Assembly (NCBI RefSeq): GCF_030733385.1
Contig: NZ_JASHJC010000004.1
Location: 1-64,000, forward strand
Direction of reading: 5' to 3'
DNA length: 64,000 nucleotides
DNA from: Roseovarius sp. MMSF_3359
GTDB lineage: Bacteria > Pseudomonadota > Alphaproteobacteria > Rhodobacterales > Rhodobacteraceae
Positions 36,102 through 44,697 of this stretch are shown in pieces; the stretch's first letter is position 1, and the number at the start of each line of letters is the position of its first letter. A model generated the notes under the pieces. That model ran no database searches. It saw nothing but the letters and a program-made list of their open reading frames with translations, and was not told the origin of the DNA. The translations under genes and the position numbers were made by a program.

Positions 36102-37145
36102 CTAGTCTCCCTCGTCGAATGTCAGTTTGTTTTCGCCCAGTGGCATAAGCATCTTGGTCGCCGCCAGTGAGGGCGGGTTGTCCAGATCGTGTTGCCAATT
36201 CGGGCTGCGGTCCTTGTCGATCACCGCAGCGCGGATGCCCTCAAGGAAGTCGCCATGTTCCATCGCACGGTGGGTGAAGCGATACTCAAGCTCCAGCGCA
36301 TCGCGGATCGTCACCCCGGTGCGGCGCAACCGGTGGACCATCTCGATGGCGCAGGCCGCCGACAGGGGCGAACTGCGCGACAGAGCCTTGAGCGCACCCG
36401 CGGCAAAGTCGCTTTCGTCGCTGCGCAGAGCGTTCAGAACGTCGATCAGGCCATCGCCGCCAAAAAGCGCATCAATCTGCGCCTGCTGCGCGGCCAGGGT
36501 GCCGTCGGGCGGGATTTGCGATTCTTTCCCGATCGCGGATACATCACCGGTTTCTTCCAGCTTGGATATCAGGTATGACCACATCTCCTGTGGCACGTAA
36601 CTATCTGCAAACCCAACCATAATGGCGTCTGCCGGCCCCATGCGCGCGCCGGTCGTGCCAAGGTATTCCCCCAATCGCCCGGGTGCTTGCGCCAGCATGA
36701 GCGAGCCGCCCACATCGGGGACAAGACCGATGCCGCATTCGGGCATGGCGATCTGGCTGCTTTCGCCGACGATCCGGTGCGACCCGTGGCAGGAAATGCC
36801 GACGCCGCCGCCCATGGTAAAACCCTGCATGAAGGCAATGTAGGGCTTGGGGTATTCACGGATCTTGGCATTGAGCCGGTATTCATCCGCCCAGAATTTC
36901 TGCCCATAGGCGAAATCGCCCGCGCGGCCGGTCTCGTAGAGTTTCTGGATATCGCCCCCGGCAGAGAACGCCTTGTCCCCCTCGGCGTCGATGATGACCA
37001 GCGCGACCTCATCATCGTCGCGCCATTCGTCCAACGCGGCCTCGATCGCCTGACACATCTCGTAGGTGACGGCGTTGAGCGCCTTTGGGCGGGTGAGGGT
37101 GATGCGCCCCGCGCGGCCCGCCTTGCGGATCGTGATATCGCTCAT
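36102..37145 (-). CDS. 3-hydroxyisobutyryl-CoA hydrolase (crotonase family)
   Basis: A 347-residue crotonase-fold protein of the HIBCH type. KAFSAGGDIQKLYETG is the oxyanion-hole region and the MPECGIGLVPDVGGSLML segment carries the catalytic acidic residue of HIBCH. The length and the C-terminal half (MEHGDFLEGIRAAVIDKDRSPNW) match HIBCH rather than plain enoyl-CoA hydratases. It overlaps the acyl-CoA dehydrogenase gene by ATGA. It converts 3-hydroxyisobutyryl-CoA to the free acid for mmsB. Confidence 0.9.
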   Translation of the reverse strand: MSDITIRKAGRAGRITLTRPKALNAVTYEMCQAIEAALDEWRDDDEVALVIIDAEGDKAFSAGGDIQKLYETGRAGDFAYGQKFWADEYRLNAKIREYPKPYIAFMQGFTMGGGVGISCHGSHRIVGESSQIAMPECGIGLVPDVGGSLMLAQAPGRLGEYLGTTGARMGPADAIMVGFADSYVPQEMWSYLISKLEETGDVSAIGKESQIPPDGTLAAQQAQIDALFGGDGLIDVLNALRSDESDFAAGALKALSRSSPLSAACAIEMVHRLRRTGVTIRDALELEYRFTHRAMEHGDFLEGIRAAVIDKDRSPNWQHDLDNPPSLAATKMLMPLGENKLTFDEGD

Positions 37146-38284
37146 TGTTCCGCCAGCAATTGGCGGGCGACGATGAGGCGCATGATTTCGTTCGTGCCTT
37201 CCAGGATTTCATGCACGCGCAGATCGCGCACCAGTTTTTCGATGCCGTAATCGGCGAGGTAGCCATAGCCGCCATGCAGTTGCAGGCATTGGTTGACCAC
37301 TTTCGAGCCGGTCTCGGTAACAAACCGTTTCGCCATGGCGCAGAATTTCGTGGCATCGGGCGCGCCGGTGTCGAGTTTCCACGCCGCCTGCCGCAGGAAG
37401 GTGCGGGCGGCCTGCAACTCGATCTCCATGTCGGCGAGGCGGAATTGCAGCGCCTGGAACTGGTCAATCGACCGCCCAAACGCCTTGCGCTCGGACATGT
37501 ATTGCAGGGTCATGTTGAGCGCGGTTTGCGCCGCCCCAAGCGAGCAGGCGGAGATATTGAGGCGCCCGCCATCAAGCCCCGCCATCGCGTATTTGAACCC
37601 GCTGCCTTCCTCGCCCACGAGGTTGTCGGCGCTGATCTTGCACTCGTCGAATTGCACCTGCGCCGTGGGTTGCGAGCGCCAGCCCATCTTGTCCTCAAGC
37701 CCGCCAAAACTCAGCCCCTCGGTGCCGTCCTCCACATAGATGGTCGAGATGCCCTTTGGGCCATCCTCGCCGGTGCGGACCATGACCACATAGGCGTCGG
37801 AATAGCCGCCGCCCGAGATAAATGCCTTGGTGCCGTTCAGGGTATAGCCCTCGTTGCTGCGGGTCGCGCGGGTTTTCAATGCCGCTGCGTCCGAGCCGGA
37901 GCCCGGTTCGGTCAGGCAGTAGCTGACCACGGTTTTCATGGTCAGGATGTCGGGCATGATCCGCGCCTTCAGATCATCGCTGCCGAAGGTGTCGATCATC
38001 TTGGCGCACATGTTATGGATCGACAGGAATGCCGCGACCGAGGGGCAAGCCATTGATAGGGCTTCGAAAACCAGCGTCGCGTCGAGCCGCGTGAGGCCCG
38101 ACCCACCGGTCTCTTCCGAGACATAGAGGCCGCCAAAGCCAAGCTCCGCAATCTGCGGCCAAAGCTCTTTGGGGATGGTGCCTTGCCGCTCCCAATCGCG
38201 GGCATGGGGGGCGATGTTGTCCTGCCCAAAGGCATGCGCCATGTCGAAAATGGCGGTTTGTTCCTCGGTCAGCGCGAAATCCAT
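37142..38284 (-). CDS. Acyl-CoA dehydrogenase, probably isobutyryl-CoA dehydrogenase
   Basis: A 380-residue FAD-dependent acyl-CoA dehydrogenase. YCLTEPGSGSDAAALKT is signature 1 and YGYLADYGIEKLVRDLRVHE is signature 2, ending with EILEGTNEIMRLIVAR. Position at the head of a valine operon (hydrolase, mmsB) supports isobutyryl-CoA as substrate. The substrate specificity within the family is inferred from context. The first gene of a three-gene minus-strand operon. Confidence 0.9.
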   Translation of the reverse strand: MDFALTEEQTAIFDMAHAFGQDNIAPHARDWERQGTIPKELWPQIAELGFGGLYVSEETGGSGLTRLDATLVFEALSMACPSVAAFLSIHNMCAKMIDTFGSDDLKARIMPDILTMKTVVSYCLTEPGSGSDAAALKTRATRSNEGYTLNGTKAFISGGGYSDAYVVMVRTGEDGPKGISTIYVEDGTEGLSFGGLEDKMGWRSQPTAQVQFDECKISADNLVGEEGSGFKYAMAGLDGGRLNISACSLGAAQTALNMTLQYMSERKAFGRSIDQFQALQFRLADMEIELQAARTFLRQAAWKLDTGAPDATKFCAMAKRFVTETGSKVVNQCLQLHGGYGYLADYGIEKLVRDLRVHEILEGTNEIMRLIVARQLLAEQ

Positions 38285-38374
38285 CGAATCGTCCCCTTAA
38301 TCCGGTAATTGAACGTGTGTTTAATTACCAAATATTACACGAATATTGCAAGCGTTGCGGCACCTGCAAATGGC

Positions 38375-39505
38375 TCAAAGATCGGCGTGGAATTCCTCGA
38401 TCAGGTGGCGCACGACGGCCTGCAGCGCGTGTTCGCGGTCATCCTCGGCTGCCAAGGCGTCTTCGTAAGCGCGGCGTTGGCGGGTGGAGCTTGTTCCGGT
38501 CCTGAGGATATCGCGGGCGGTCTCGACCTCGGCCACGGATTCGAAGAACCGGGCGTCTTCCTCGACCAGCTCAAGGATATCCTCCAAGAGATCGCCAAAC
38601 GGGCTGATCTGACCCTCGCCGAGATCAATCAACCCTTCGCGGACGCCGTACCTCTGCGCGCGCCAGCGGTTTTCGGCCACCAGGAAGCTGTCATAGATCC
38701 GCCAGCGTTGGTTCTTCCGCGCGAGGCGATAAAGCATCCGGGTGAGGGCCTGCGTCAGCGCGGCCAGTGTCAGCGTATGTTCAAGCCTTGGCTGCACATC
38801 GCAGATACGCGACTCCAGCGTGGGGAATTTCGAAGATGGCCGCAGGTCCCACCAGATTTTCGAACTGTCCTCGATCACGCCGAGATCGACCAGCACGTCA
38901 ACCGAGCGTTCGAACTCGCCAAAGCTCTCCATGCGCGGCGGCAGGCCGGTGCGCGGCAGGTTGTCGAACACGGTCAGCCGGTAGCTGTCGAGGCCGGTGT
39001 CACGCCCCTGCCAGAAGGGCGAGGAGCACGACAGCGCCAGCATATGCGGCAGGAAATACGCAAGCTGGTTCATCAGGTCGATCCGCCGGTCGGGGCTGTC
39101 GATGCCGACATGCACATGCATCCCACAAATCAGCATCCGCCGCACCACCCCGGCGAGGTTTTGCGACAAGTCGTTATAGCGTTCCTTGTCGGTGTGATGC
39201 TGATCGCGCCAATCCGAGAACGGATGGCAGGAGGCGGCGATGGGGGCAAGATTGAACTTGGCCGAGTTCTCCGAGACGCAGCTACGCAGGTGTTTCAGCT
39301 CATCACGCGCCTCAGCCACGTTGCGGCAGACCTTGGTGCCGATCTCGATCTGACAATTCAGGAATTCGGGGCTGACCTGATCCTCCAACTCGCTCTTGCA
39401 GGCCTCCATCAGCTCGGGCGGCGCTTCGGCAAGGGCCAGGCTGTCGCGATCTACAAGCAGGTATTCTTCTTCGATACCGATTGTGAATTCCGGGTCTGAT
39501 GACAC
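38375..39505 (-). CDS. Carboxylate-amine ligase, GCS2/YbdK family
   Basis: A 376-residue member of the glutamate-cysteine ligase family 2. [13 protein letters not shown] at the start is the ATP/Mg-binding signature, [18 protein letters not shown] and [19 protein letters not shown] are the further conserved blocks. YbdK has weak glutamate-cysteine ligase activity in E. coli; the natural ligation is unknown. It lies 90 bases upstream of the valine operon on the same strand. Confidence 0.88.
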   Translation of the reverse strand: MSSDPEFTIGIEEEYLLVDRDSLALAEAPPELMEACKSELEDQVSPEFLNCQIEIGTKVCRNVAEARDELKHLRSCVSENSAKFNLAPIAASCHPFSDWRDQHHTDKERYNDLSQNLAGVVRRMLICGMHVHVGIDSPDRRIDLMNQLAYFLPHMLALSCSSPFWQGRDTGLDSYRLTVFDNLPRTGLPPRMESFGEFERSVDVLVDLGVIEDSSKIWWDLRPSSKFPTLESRICDVQPRLEHTLTLAALTQALTRMLYRLARKNQRWRIYDSFLVAENRWRAQRYGVREGLIDLGEGQISPFGDLLEDILELVEEDARFFESVAEVETARDILRTGTSSTRQRRAYEDALAAEDDREHALQAVVRHLIEEFHADL

Positions 39506-39635
39506 GTGCTCCCTCCCTCTGGCCGCACCACGTCCACGATGCCCGCCGGGAGGGTTTTTGGCAAGCCGGGTGGCCGTCGAACCGGCGGCGAGTGGTCAGA
39601 GGCTTTTTTTACTGCAGAGGGTTGTGGTGGTGGGG

Positions 39636-40025
39636 CTAGCGGAATTGCGCCTGCAGATCGGCGACGCTCTCTTGCGCCACGTCCCGGGTATCCGCGTCGA
39701 TATCGGCAAAGCGAAGCGGCAGCGCCCGGCGCAAAAGCGCGGTGGAAATTGCCGCCTCGGAATGAAGTTGATCAGCGAGGCTTGTTGTCTCGACCTGTTC
39801 CTTGACGCCGCGCGCAGAGGGGCGCCGGGGCATGACCGGTGCGGTTTCGCAGGGCTGCCGCGAAGGTTCTTCCGCGAAACTGGCAGGGGGATTGGTGGGG
39901 GGACTAGCCAGCGTGCGGCGGTGTTTGTGGGGAAAGCGCGTGTAGCGTTTATCCAGATCCGGCACCTCCAGCTCAGGTGCCGGTACCGCGTCGCTCTCCT
40001 GTTTGAAGCCAAACAGTTTCATCAT
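39636..40025 (-). CDS. Hypothetical protein
   Basis: A 129-residue polar protein starting MMKLFGFKQES, with a Pro-rich middle part and a C-terminal helical segment (ADQLHSEAAISTALLRRALP). No membrane segment, signal peptide or known motif. The start could also be the second ATG (40022). It is probably real because it has normal codon use and no strong antisense alternative, but no function can be given. Confidence 0.5.
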   Translation of the reverse strand: MMKLFGFKQESDAVPAPELEVPDLDKRYTRFPHKHRRTLASPPTNPPASFAEEPSRQPCETAPVMPRRPSARGVKEQVETTSLADQLHSEAAISTALLRRALPLRFADIDADTRDVAQESVADLQAQFR

Positions 40026-40171
40026 CTGACATCCCCGAGTTGTATCGAGGTTAGGTTAAGCAACGAATTGGACGAAAATGTGTTGAAAAATTGACCTGTC
40101 GACGCCCGAGGGGATGGTGATGGGTTTGGTCTGGATCGGTACGAAACGGCCCTTTGATCATCATTGCAACA

Positions 40172-40368
40172 GAGGGCATCGCCCGACCGCGGGTGGGCGC
40201 ACCCACGTGGTTCATCGTACTTTATGGTGACGTGTACTTCCAACAATCGTTCGGATTGAAACGGTAAAGAAGCGCCCGCCCATGGGGCGGTCGGGCGCTG
40301 CCCGGCGGTGCTGCGCACCTTGATTCCGGGCGGGGGCCGTGTTCGCATTGGGCTCAGAGCGGACCTGA
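40172..40368 (+). repeat. Dispersed structured repeat, diverged copy D
   Basis: This copy is the most diverged but aligns over the whole length. Left arm GCCCGACCGCGGG (40181-40193), conserved ACTTTAT (40217-40223), hairpin H1 with outer arms AGCGCCC/GGGCGCT (40271-40299), hairpin H2 GGTGC-TGC-GCACC (40307-40319) and CCTTGATTCCGGGCGGG. Every change in one arm is matched in its partner. Unlike A-C, it is antisense to both flanking genes. Confidence 0.78.
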
Positions 40369-40375
40369 CATTAAA

Positions 40376-40403
40376 AAAGCGCCCGCTTCGGAGCGGACGC
40401 TTT
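40376..40403 (-). terminator. Rho-independent terminator of mmsA
   Basis: On the minus strand AAAGCGTCCGCT and AGCGGGCGCTTT pair with one mismatch around a CCGA loop, followed by a run of T (AAAAAA at 40373-40378 on the plus strand). It lies 22 bases after the mmsA stop. Confidence 0.88.
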
Positions 40404-40424
40404 GAAATCGACTATCCTAGGGGG

Positions 40425-41924
40425 TTAGTCCATGGCTTTGAAGTTGAACTCGCCGCCTTCCTTGATGCCCGAGGGCCAGCGTGCGGTGACGGTTTTCGTC
40501 CTTGTGTAGAATTTGAACGAATCCGGGCCGTGCTGATTCAGGTCCCCAAACATGGATTTTTTCCAGCCGCCAAAGGTGTGATAGGCCAGCGGCACCGGGA
40601 TGGGCACGTTGATCCCGACCATGCCGATATTGATCCGATGTGCGAAATCGCGGGCGGTGTCGCCGTCACGGGTGAAGATCGCCGTGCCGTTGCCGTATTC
40701 GTGGTCCATGGCGAGGCCAATCGCCTCTTCGTAGGTCTTCGCGCGCACGGTGCTGAGGACCGGGCCGAAGATCTCCTGCTTGTAGATGTCCATATCGGGC
40801 GTGACATGGTCAAAGAGGTGCGGCCCGACAAAGAAGCCATCTTCGTAGCCCTGCAATTTGAAATCGCGGTTGTCGACGACCAGTTTTGCACCTTGATCGA
40901 CGCCGGACTGGATCAGGCCCAGGATACGCTCCTTGGCGGCCCCGGTCACAACCGGACCCATGTCGACGTCGTTGCCGTCTGTATATGGTGCTACGCGCAG
41001 CTTCTCGACCCGTGGGACCAACGCATCAATCAGACGGTCGGCGGTTTCATCGCCAACGGGCACGGCAACCGAGATGGCCATGCAGCGTTCGCCTGCCGCG
41101 CCAAACCCGGCGCCCACAAGCGCGTCGGCGGCCTGATCCATATCGGCGTCGGGCATGACGATCATGTGGTTCTTGGCGCCGCCGAAGCACTGCGCGCGTT
41201 TGCCGTTCGCGGTGGCGCGGCTGTAGATATATTGCGCAATCGGGGTCGAGCCCACGAAGGACACACCGCCAATCAGGTCATGATCCAGAAGCGTGTCCAC
41301 GGCTTCCTTGTCGCCATTGACGACCTGGAACACACCTTTGGGCAGGCCGGCTTCGACAAAGAGCTCTGCCAGCATCAGGGGAACCGACGGGTCGCGTTCC
41401 GACGGCTTCAGCACAACAGCGTTACCGCAGGCCAGCGCCGGTCCGACATGCCAGAGCGGCATCATGGCGGGGAAGTTGAACGGCATGATCGCCGCGACAA
41501 CACCCAGGGGCTGGCGCATGGAGTACATGTCGATGCCGGGGCCCGCGTCATCGGTGTATTCACCTTTGAGCATCTGCGGCGCGCCGATGCAGTATTCGAT
41601 CACTTCCAGGCCGCGCTGCAGGTCACCCTTGGCGTCGGGAATGGTCTTGCCGTGCTCGCGGCTCAGCGCCTCGGCCAGCTTGTCCATGTCGCGGTTCATC
41701 AGGCCGACCATGGCCATCATCACCCGCGCGCGTTTCTGCGGGTTGGTGGCGCCCCAGGCGACCTGCGCCGCGGCGGCATCTTCGATCGCCTTGGTGGTTT
41801 CCGCCACGCTGGCCATCGGGCATTTCGACTGAACCTCGCCGGTCGCGGGGTTGAATACGTCGTCGAAACGACCGGACGAGCCTTTGACCTGTTCGCCGTT
41901 CAGAAAGTGCGTCAGTTCCTGCAT
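40425..41924 (-). CDS. mmsA: Methylmalonate-semialdehyde dehydrogenase (CoA-acylating)
   Basis: A 499-residue aldehyde dehydrogenase that converts methylmalonate semialdehyde to propionyl-CoA. Catalytic Cys281 lies in GAAGERCMAISVAV, and MPFNFPAMMPLWHVGPALACGN and FVGSTPIAQYIY are typical MmsA blocks. ATG 41924 follows AAGGAGG; longer upstream starts are rejected. It completes the valine pathway with mmsB and its neighbours, though 2-5 kb away. It diverges from a LysR gene. Confidence 0.95.
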   Translation of the reverse strand: MQELTHFLNGEQVKGSSGRFDDVFNPATGEVQSKCPMASVAETTKAIEDAAAAQVAWGATNPQKRARVMMAMVGLMNRDMDKLAEALSREHGKTIPDAKGDLQRGLEVIEYCIGAPQMLKGEYTDDAGPGIDMYSMRQPLGVVAAIMPFNFPAMMPLWHVGPALACGNAVVLKPSERDPSVPLMLAELFVEAGLPKGVFQVVNGDKEAVDTLLDHDLIGGVSFVGSTPIAQYIYSRATANGKRAQCFGGAKNHMIVMPDADMDQAADALVGAGFGAAGERCMAISVAVPVGDETADRLIDALVPRVEKLRVAPYTDGNDVDMGPVVTGAAKERILGLIQSGVDQGAKLVVDNRDFKLQGYEDGFFVGPHLFDHVTPDMDIYKQEIFGPVLSTVRAKTYEEAIGLAMDHEYGNGTAIFTRDGDTARDFAHRINIGMVGINVPIPVPLAYHTFGGWKKSMFGDLNQHGPDSFKFYTRTKTVTARWPSGIKEGGEFNFKAMD

Positions 41925-41959
41925 TTCTTCCTCCTTGGAAATTTGTGCGCAGGGTAGCG

Positions 41960-41977
41960 TTGCAATTTTCATTGTAA
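41960..41977. promoter_or_regulatory. Candidate operator in the mmsA/LysR intergenic region, site 1
   Basis: TTGCAAT (41960-41966) and ATTGTAA (41971-41977) are inverted repeats with one mismatch and a 4-base spacer. They lie about 36 bases before the mmsA start. A related perfect dyad at 42001-42016 shares the TTGCA core. Confidence 0.45.
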
Positions 41978-42000
41978 AAGAGGCAATATTCCAAAAGAGA

Positions 42001-42016
42001 TTTGCAAAAATGCAAA
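42001..42016. promoter_or_regulatory. Candidate operator in the mmsA/LysR intergenic region, site 2
   Basis: TTTGCA (42001-42006) and TGCAAA (42011-42016) are perfect inverted repeats with a 4-base spacer. The dyad sits just before the LysR ribosome binding site, which fits autorepression by a LysR-type protein. Confidence 0.5.
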
Positions 42017-42027
42017 GGGGATGATGG

Positions 42028-42924
42028 ATGGACCCGCAATGGGATGATCTCAGGATTTTTCTGGCTGTGGCGCGGCGCGACAGCTTGTCGGGGGCGGGCA
42101 GGGTGCTCAAGATCGACCCGGCCACGGTGGGCCGGCGCATCGCGCGGCTTGAAGGCGCCTATGGCGCACCCCTTTTTGCCAAATCTCCAACGGGTTACGC
42201 ATTGACCGACGCAGGACAGCGGTTGATGGGCCATGCCATGCGCGTGGAGCAGGCGATGCAGGAAGCCGCCGAAGAGATGATGGGGACGACCGGCGGCCTC
42301 AGCGGGCAGATCAGGATCGGCGCGCCCGACGGGTCGGCCAATTTCCTGCTGCCACAGGTGTGCGAGCAGATCTCGAACGACAACCCCGACCTGGAAATTC
42401 AGCTTGTTGCGCTGCCGCGGGTCTTCAACCTGACCCGGCGCGAGGCGGATATGGTCGTCGCCGTCAGCCCGCCCAATGCGGGCCGCCTGACGGTGCAGAA
42501 AGTCGCGGACTACAAGCTGCACCTCGCGGCTTCGGTTGAATATCTAGCCCGCTTCCCGCCGATCCGGTCGCTTGACGATCTCAAGGGGCATCGGGTGGTG
42601 GGCTATATCCAGGACATGATTTTCGACAAGGAACTGGACTATCTCAGCGAGACCGGTGTCGAACAGGTGACGCTGTCGTCCAATTCGGTCTCGGTGCAGA
42701 TCAACTGGATCCGGAACGGCAGCGGCATCGGCATCGTGCATGACTTCGCCATTCCCTGGACCCAAGGGCTGCAGAAGGTCTTGCCCGAGGAGTTGAGCCT
42801 GACCCGCAGCTTTTACCTGGTGCGCCATGCGGATGACCGGCGTCTGGAGCGGCTCAATCGTTTCGCCGAGGCGCTGGTTGACGGGATGCGGCGAGAGGTT
42901 GCACGGCTTGAGGCGCTGACTTGA
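42028..42924 (+). CDS. LysR-family regulator, probable mmsA regulator
   Basis: A 298-residue LysR-type regulator. The N-terminal helix-turn-helix is FLAVARRDSLSGAGRVLKI with PATVGRRIARLE, and the effector domain follows after residue 90. AAAGGGGA lies 7 bases before ATG 42028. It is divergent from mmsA with two TTGCA dyads in the 103-base gap, so it most likely controls mmsA and itself. Effector unknown. Confidence 0.9.
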   Translation: MDPQWDDLRIFLAVARRDSLSGAGRVLKIDPATVGRRIARLEGAYGAPLFAKSPTGYALTDAGQRLMGHAMRVEQAMQEAAEEMMGTTGGLSGQIRIGAPDGSANFLLPQVCEQISNDNPDLEIQLVALPRVFNLTRREADMVVAVSPPNAGRLTVQKVADYKLHLAASVEYLARFPPIRSLDDLKGHRVVGYIQDMIFDKELDYLSETGVEQVTLSSNSVSVQINWIRNGSGIGIVHDFAIPWTQGLQKVLPEELSLTRSFYLVRHADDRRLERLNRFAEALVDGMRREVARLEALT

Positions 42925-42984
42925 CACATTCCTGCTCATGCGGGAACCTGTGGATATTGAAACAATTTTTAGCGGAGGCACGCC

Positions 42985-43419
42985 ATGCTGGTCCAACAAA
43001 TCCTTAAATCCAAGGGCGATGGTGGCGTGATCACCATCAAGCCGTCGACGCTGGTGTCAGAGGCGGCAAGCATCCTGGCGGAGAAGCGGATTGGCGGGCT
43101 TGTGGTCTCCAAGGATGGCACTTCGGCGGACGGTATCCTTTCGGAGCGCGACATCGTCCGGTCGCTGGCGATGCGCGGCGCAAGTTGCCTGACCGACAAG
43201 GTCGAGGATCTGATGACGCGCAACCCGGTCTGCTGCTCCAAGCAGGACACATCGGACGCGGTGCTGACGCGGATGACCGATGGCCGTTTCCGCCACATGC
43301 CGGTGGTGTCCGACGGCACCCTGGTCGGGATCGTGACCATCGGTGACGTGGTCAAGGCGCGGTTGCAGGAACTGGCGATGGAAAAAGATGCCCTTCAGGG
43401 CATGATCATGGGCCATTAA
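42985..43419 (+). CDS. Tandem CBS-domain protein
   Basis: A 144-residue protein made of two CBS motifs (residues about 8-65 and 74-135), with IKPSTLVSEAASILAEKRIGGLVV in the first and GRFRHMPVVSDGTLVGIVTIGDVV in the second. Paired CBS domains bind adenine nucleotides and act as energy sensors. AGCGGAGG precedes the start. It stands alone; its partner enzyme is unknown. Confidence 0.9.
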   Translation: MLVQQILKSKGDGGVITIKPSTLVSEAASILAEKRIGGLVVSKDGTSADGILSERDIVRSLAMRGASCLTDKVEDLMTRNPVCCSKQDTSDAVLTRMTDGRFRHMPVVSDGTLVGIVTIGDVVKARLQELAMEKDALQGMIMGH

Positions 43420-43435
43420 CGCTTGCATTCCGGGC

Positions 43436-43468
43436 GGCGTCATTATTGCGTGACGCCAGACGATTTTT
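43436..43468 (+). terminator. Terminator-like hairpin between the CBS gene and coaD
   Basis: GGCGTCA (43436-43442) and TGACGCC (43451-43457) pair around an 8-base loop, and TTTTT follows at 43464-43468. It lies 17 bases after the CBS stop and directly before the coaD ribosome binding site, so it could end the CBS transcript or attenuate coaD. Confidence 0.65.
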
Positions 43469-43483
43469 CCAAGGAGCATGCTC

Positions 43484-43975
43484 ATGCGCATCGGCCTTTA
43501 CCCCGGCACGTTCGACCCGATCACCCTGGGTCATATCGACATCATTCGCCGGGCGGCCGTGCTCGTGGACCGGCTTGTGATCGGGGTGGCCATCAACCGC
43601 GACAAGGGCCCGCTTTTCGACCTCGAAGAGCGGGTGGCGATGATCGAGGCCGAATGCGCGGCCCTGTCGGCGGAAACGGCGACCGAGATCGTGGTGCACC
43701 CGTTCGAGAACCTCTTGATCCAATGCGCTCGGGATGTGGGTGCCCAGATGATTGTGCGCGGTCTGCGTGCGGTGGCGGATTTCGAATATGAGTTCCAGAT
43801 GGTCGGCATGAACCGCGCGATGGATGCGTCGGTCGAGACGGTGTTCCTCATGGCGGATGCCAACCACCAGGCGATTGCGTCGAAACTGGTCAAGGAGATC
43901 GCGCGCCTGGGTGGTGATATTACGAAATTCGTCACACCCGCGGTCCGGGACGCGTTGTTGCGCAGCTATTCCTGA
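43484..43975 (+). CDS. coaD: Phosphopantetheine adenylyltransferase
   Basis: A 163-residue nucleotidyltransferase of coenzyme A synthesis. LYPGTFDPITLGHIDIIRRA contains the T/HxGH motif, GLRAVADFEYEFQM the substrate loop and VKEIARLGGDITKFV the C-terminal helix. ATG 43484 is preferred because AAGGAG lies 7 bases before it; ATG 43478 would be only 1 base away. Confidence 0.96.
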   Translation: MRIGLYPGTFDPITLGHIDIIRRAAVLVDRLVIGVAINRDKGPLFDLEERVAMIEAECAALSAETATEIVVHPFENLLIQCARDVGAQMIVRGLRAVADFEYEFQMVGMNRAMDASVETVFLMADANHQAIASKLVKEIARLGGDITKFVTPAVRDALLRSYS

Positions 43976-44503
43976 ACGGATCATGGCGGGGATCTGTCGA
44001 AACATGTCGTTCGCCTTGCTCTGGCCAGATGGCGGGACCGTTCAGCGGATTGAAAGGACACCCCAGAACGAGCCGCGCGATTGCCAGACCGCGGGATTGC
44101 GATCGACCGTGTTCAGATGCACTTTATCTTTGCCAAGTCTGGAAGACCTCTGATCGGTGTGCGAGTTCTCAAAATCGCCAGCCCTTGCGGGCGGTCTGGC
44201 GATCGCGCGGCGGCGCTACGCGCCTTGATTCTGCGCGGGTGGAAACCCCGAACGTCCGCATTGCGCTCGAAACGGATCATGCCAAATCCGGCCCTCCGTC
44301 ATTTTGCTCGAAATACTTTTGGGGGCGGGCGTAGCGCGGCGAATTGGGGCTCTTACCGGCTATGTAAGGCGCAGAACCTGGTTTGCTGGCCAAGCGTATC
44401 AAGGAACAGGGCGTGCGAGATCCAAGCCCAGGGGCAGCTAATCTAAACTTCTTCAAATGCGCACATCAATATCCGGGACACGAAAACGGTCGGAGTGCTT
44501 GCC
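43976..44503. other. Gene-free stretch holding repeat copy B
   Basis: This 528-base gap follows coaD. It contains repeat copy B (44036-44239). The rest (44240-44503) has no ORF with a ribosome binding site and no strong hairpin that I could see. Confidence 0.6.
44036..44239 (+). repeat. Dispersed structured repeat, copy B
   Basis: Left arm GCCAGACCGCGGG (44083-44095), GTTCAGATGCACTTTAT, hairpin H1 with outer arms ATCGCCA/TGGCGAT (44174-44203), hairpin H2 GGCGC-TAC-GCGCC (44212-44224) and CCTTGATTCTGCGCGG. H2 is one base pair longer than in copies A and C, which keeps the fold but shifts the reading frame. It begins about 60 bases after the coaD stop, in the same direction. Confidence 0.9.
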
Positions 44504-44647
44504 TCATCGCCAGAACGCCATCCATTCCACCATGTCCGCCAGTTTGCGGCTGAGATAGAGCGTCGCGGTCCAGTCGTTGAAGAACCAGTCAAGCCCCAGA
44601 CCGAGCAGAATGGCGGCCCCCAATATCATGGCAATCTGGTTGGTCAT
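44504..44647 (-). CDS. Small membrane protein downstream of gap
   Basis: A 47-residue protein starting MTNQIAMILGAAILLGLGLD, with one transmembrane helix and a C-terminal amphipathic tail (YLSRKLADMVEWMAFWR). It lies 72 bases after gap, separated by a terminator, so it needs read-through or its own promoter. Similar short proteins near gap in Rhodobacteraceae are, as I recall, sometimes misnamed glyceraldehyde-3-phosphate dehydrogenase. Function unknown. Confidence 0.65.
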   Translation of the reverse strand: MTNQIAMILGAAILLGLGLDWFFNDWTATLYLSRKLADMVEWMAFWR

Positions 44648-44669
44648 TTGCGGCGGCCCGAAACAAAAA

Positions 44670-44697
44670 CGTCCCGCCGGGTATGCCCGACGGGACG
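44670..44697 (-). terminator. Rho-independent terminator of gap
   Basis: On the minus strand CGTCCCGtCGGG and CCCGgCGGGACG pair around a short CATA loop and run into TTTTTGTTT. It lies 22 bases after the gap stop. Confidence 0.88.

Larger units (their letters stand above)
40026..40424. other. Gene-free stretch holding repeat copy D and the mmsA terminator
   Basis: This 399-base gap between two minus-strand genes contains repeat copy D (40172-40368) and the terminator of mmsA (40376-40403). The first 145 bases contain nothing recognisable beyond the promoter region of the hypothetical gene at 39636. Confidence 0.7.

Noticed and set aside
40308..41957. 549-residue ORF antisense to mmsA
   Set aside because: Opposes mmsA over its full length and begins inside repeat copy D. 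No motifs.
44081..44446. ORF of 121 residues over repeat copy B, similar to ORFs over copies A and C
   Set aside because: The shared peptide is a by-product of the repeat. The 2-base change in hairpin H2 of copy B shifts the frame while preserving pairing, and no ribosome binding site is present.
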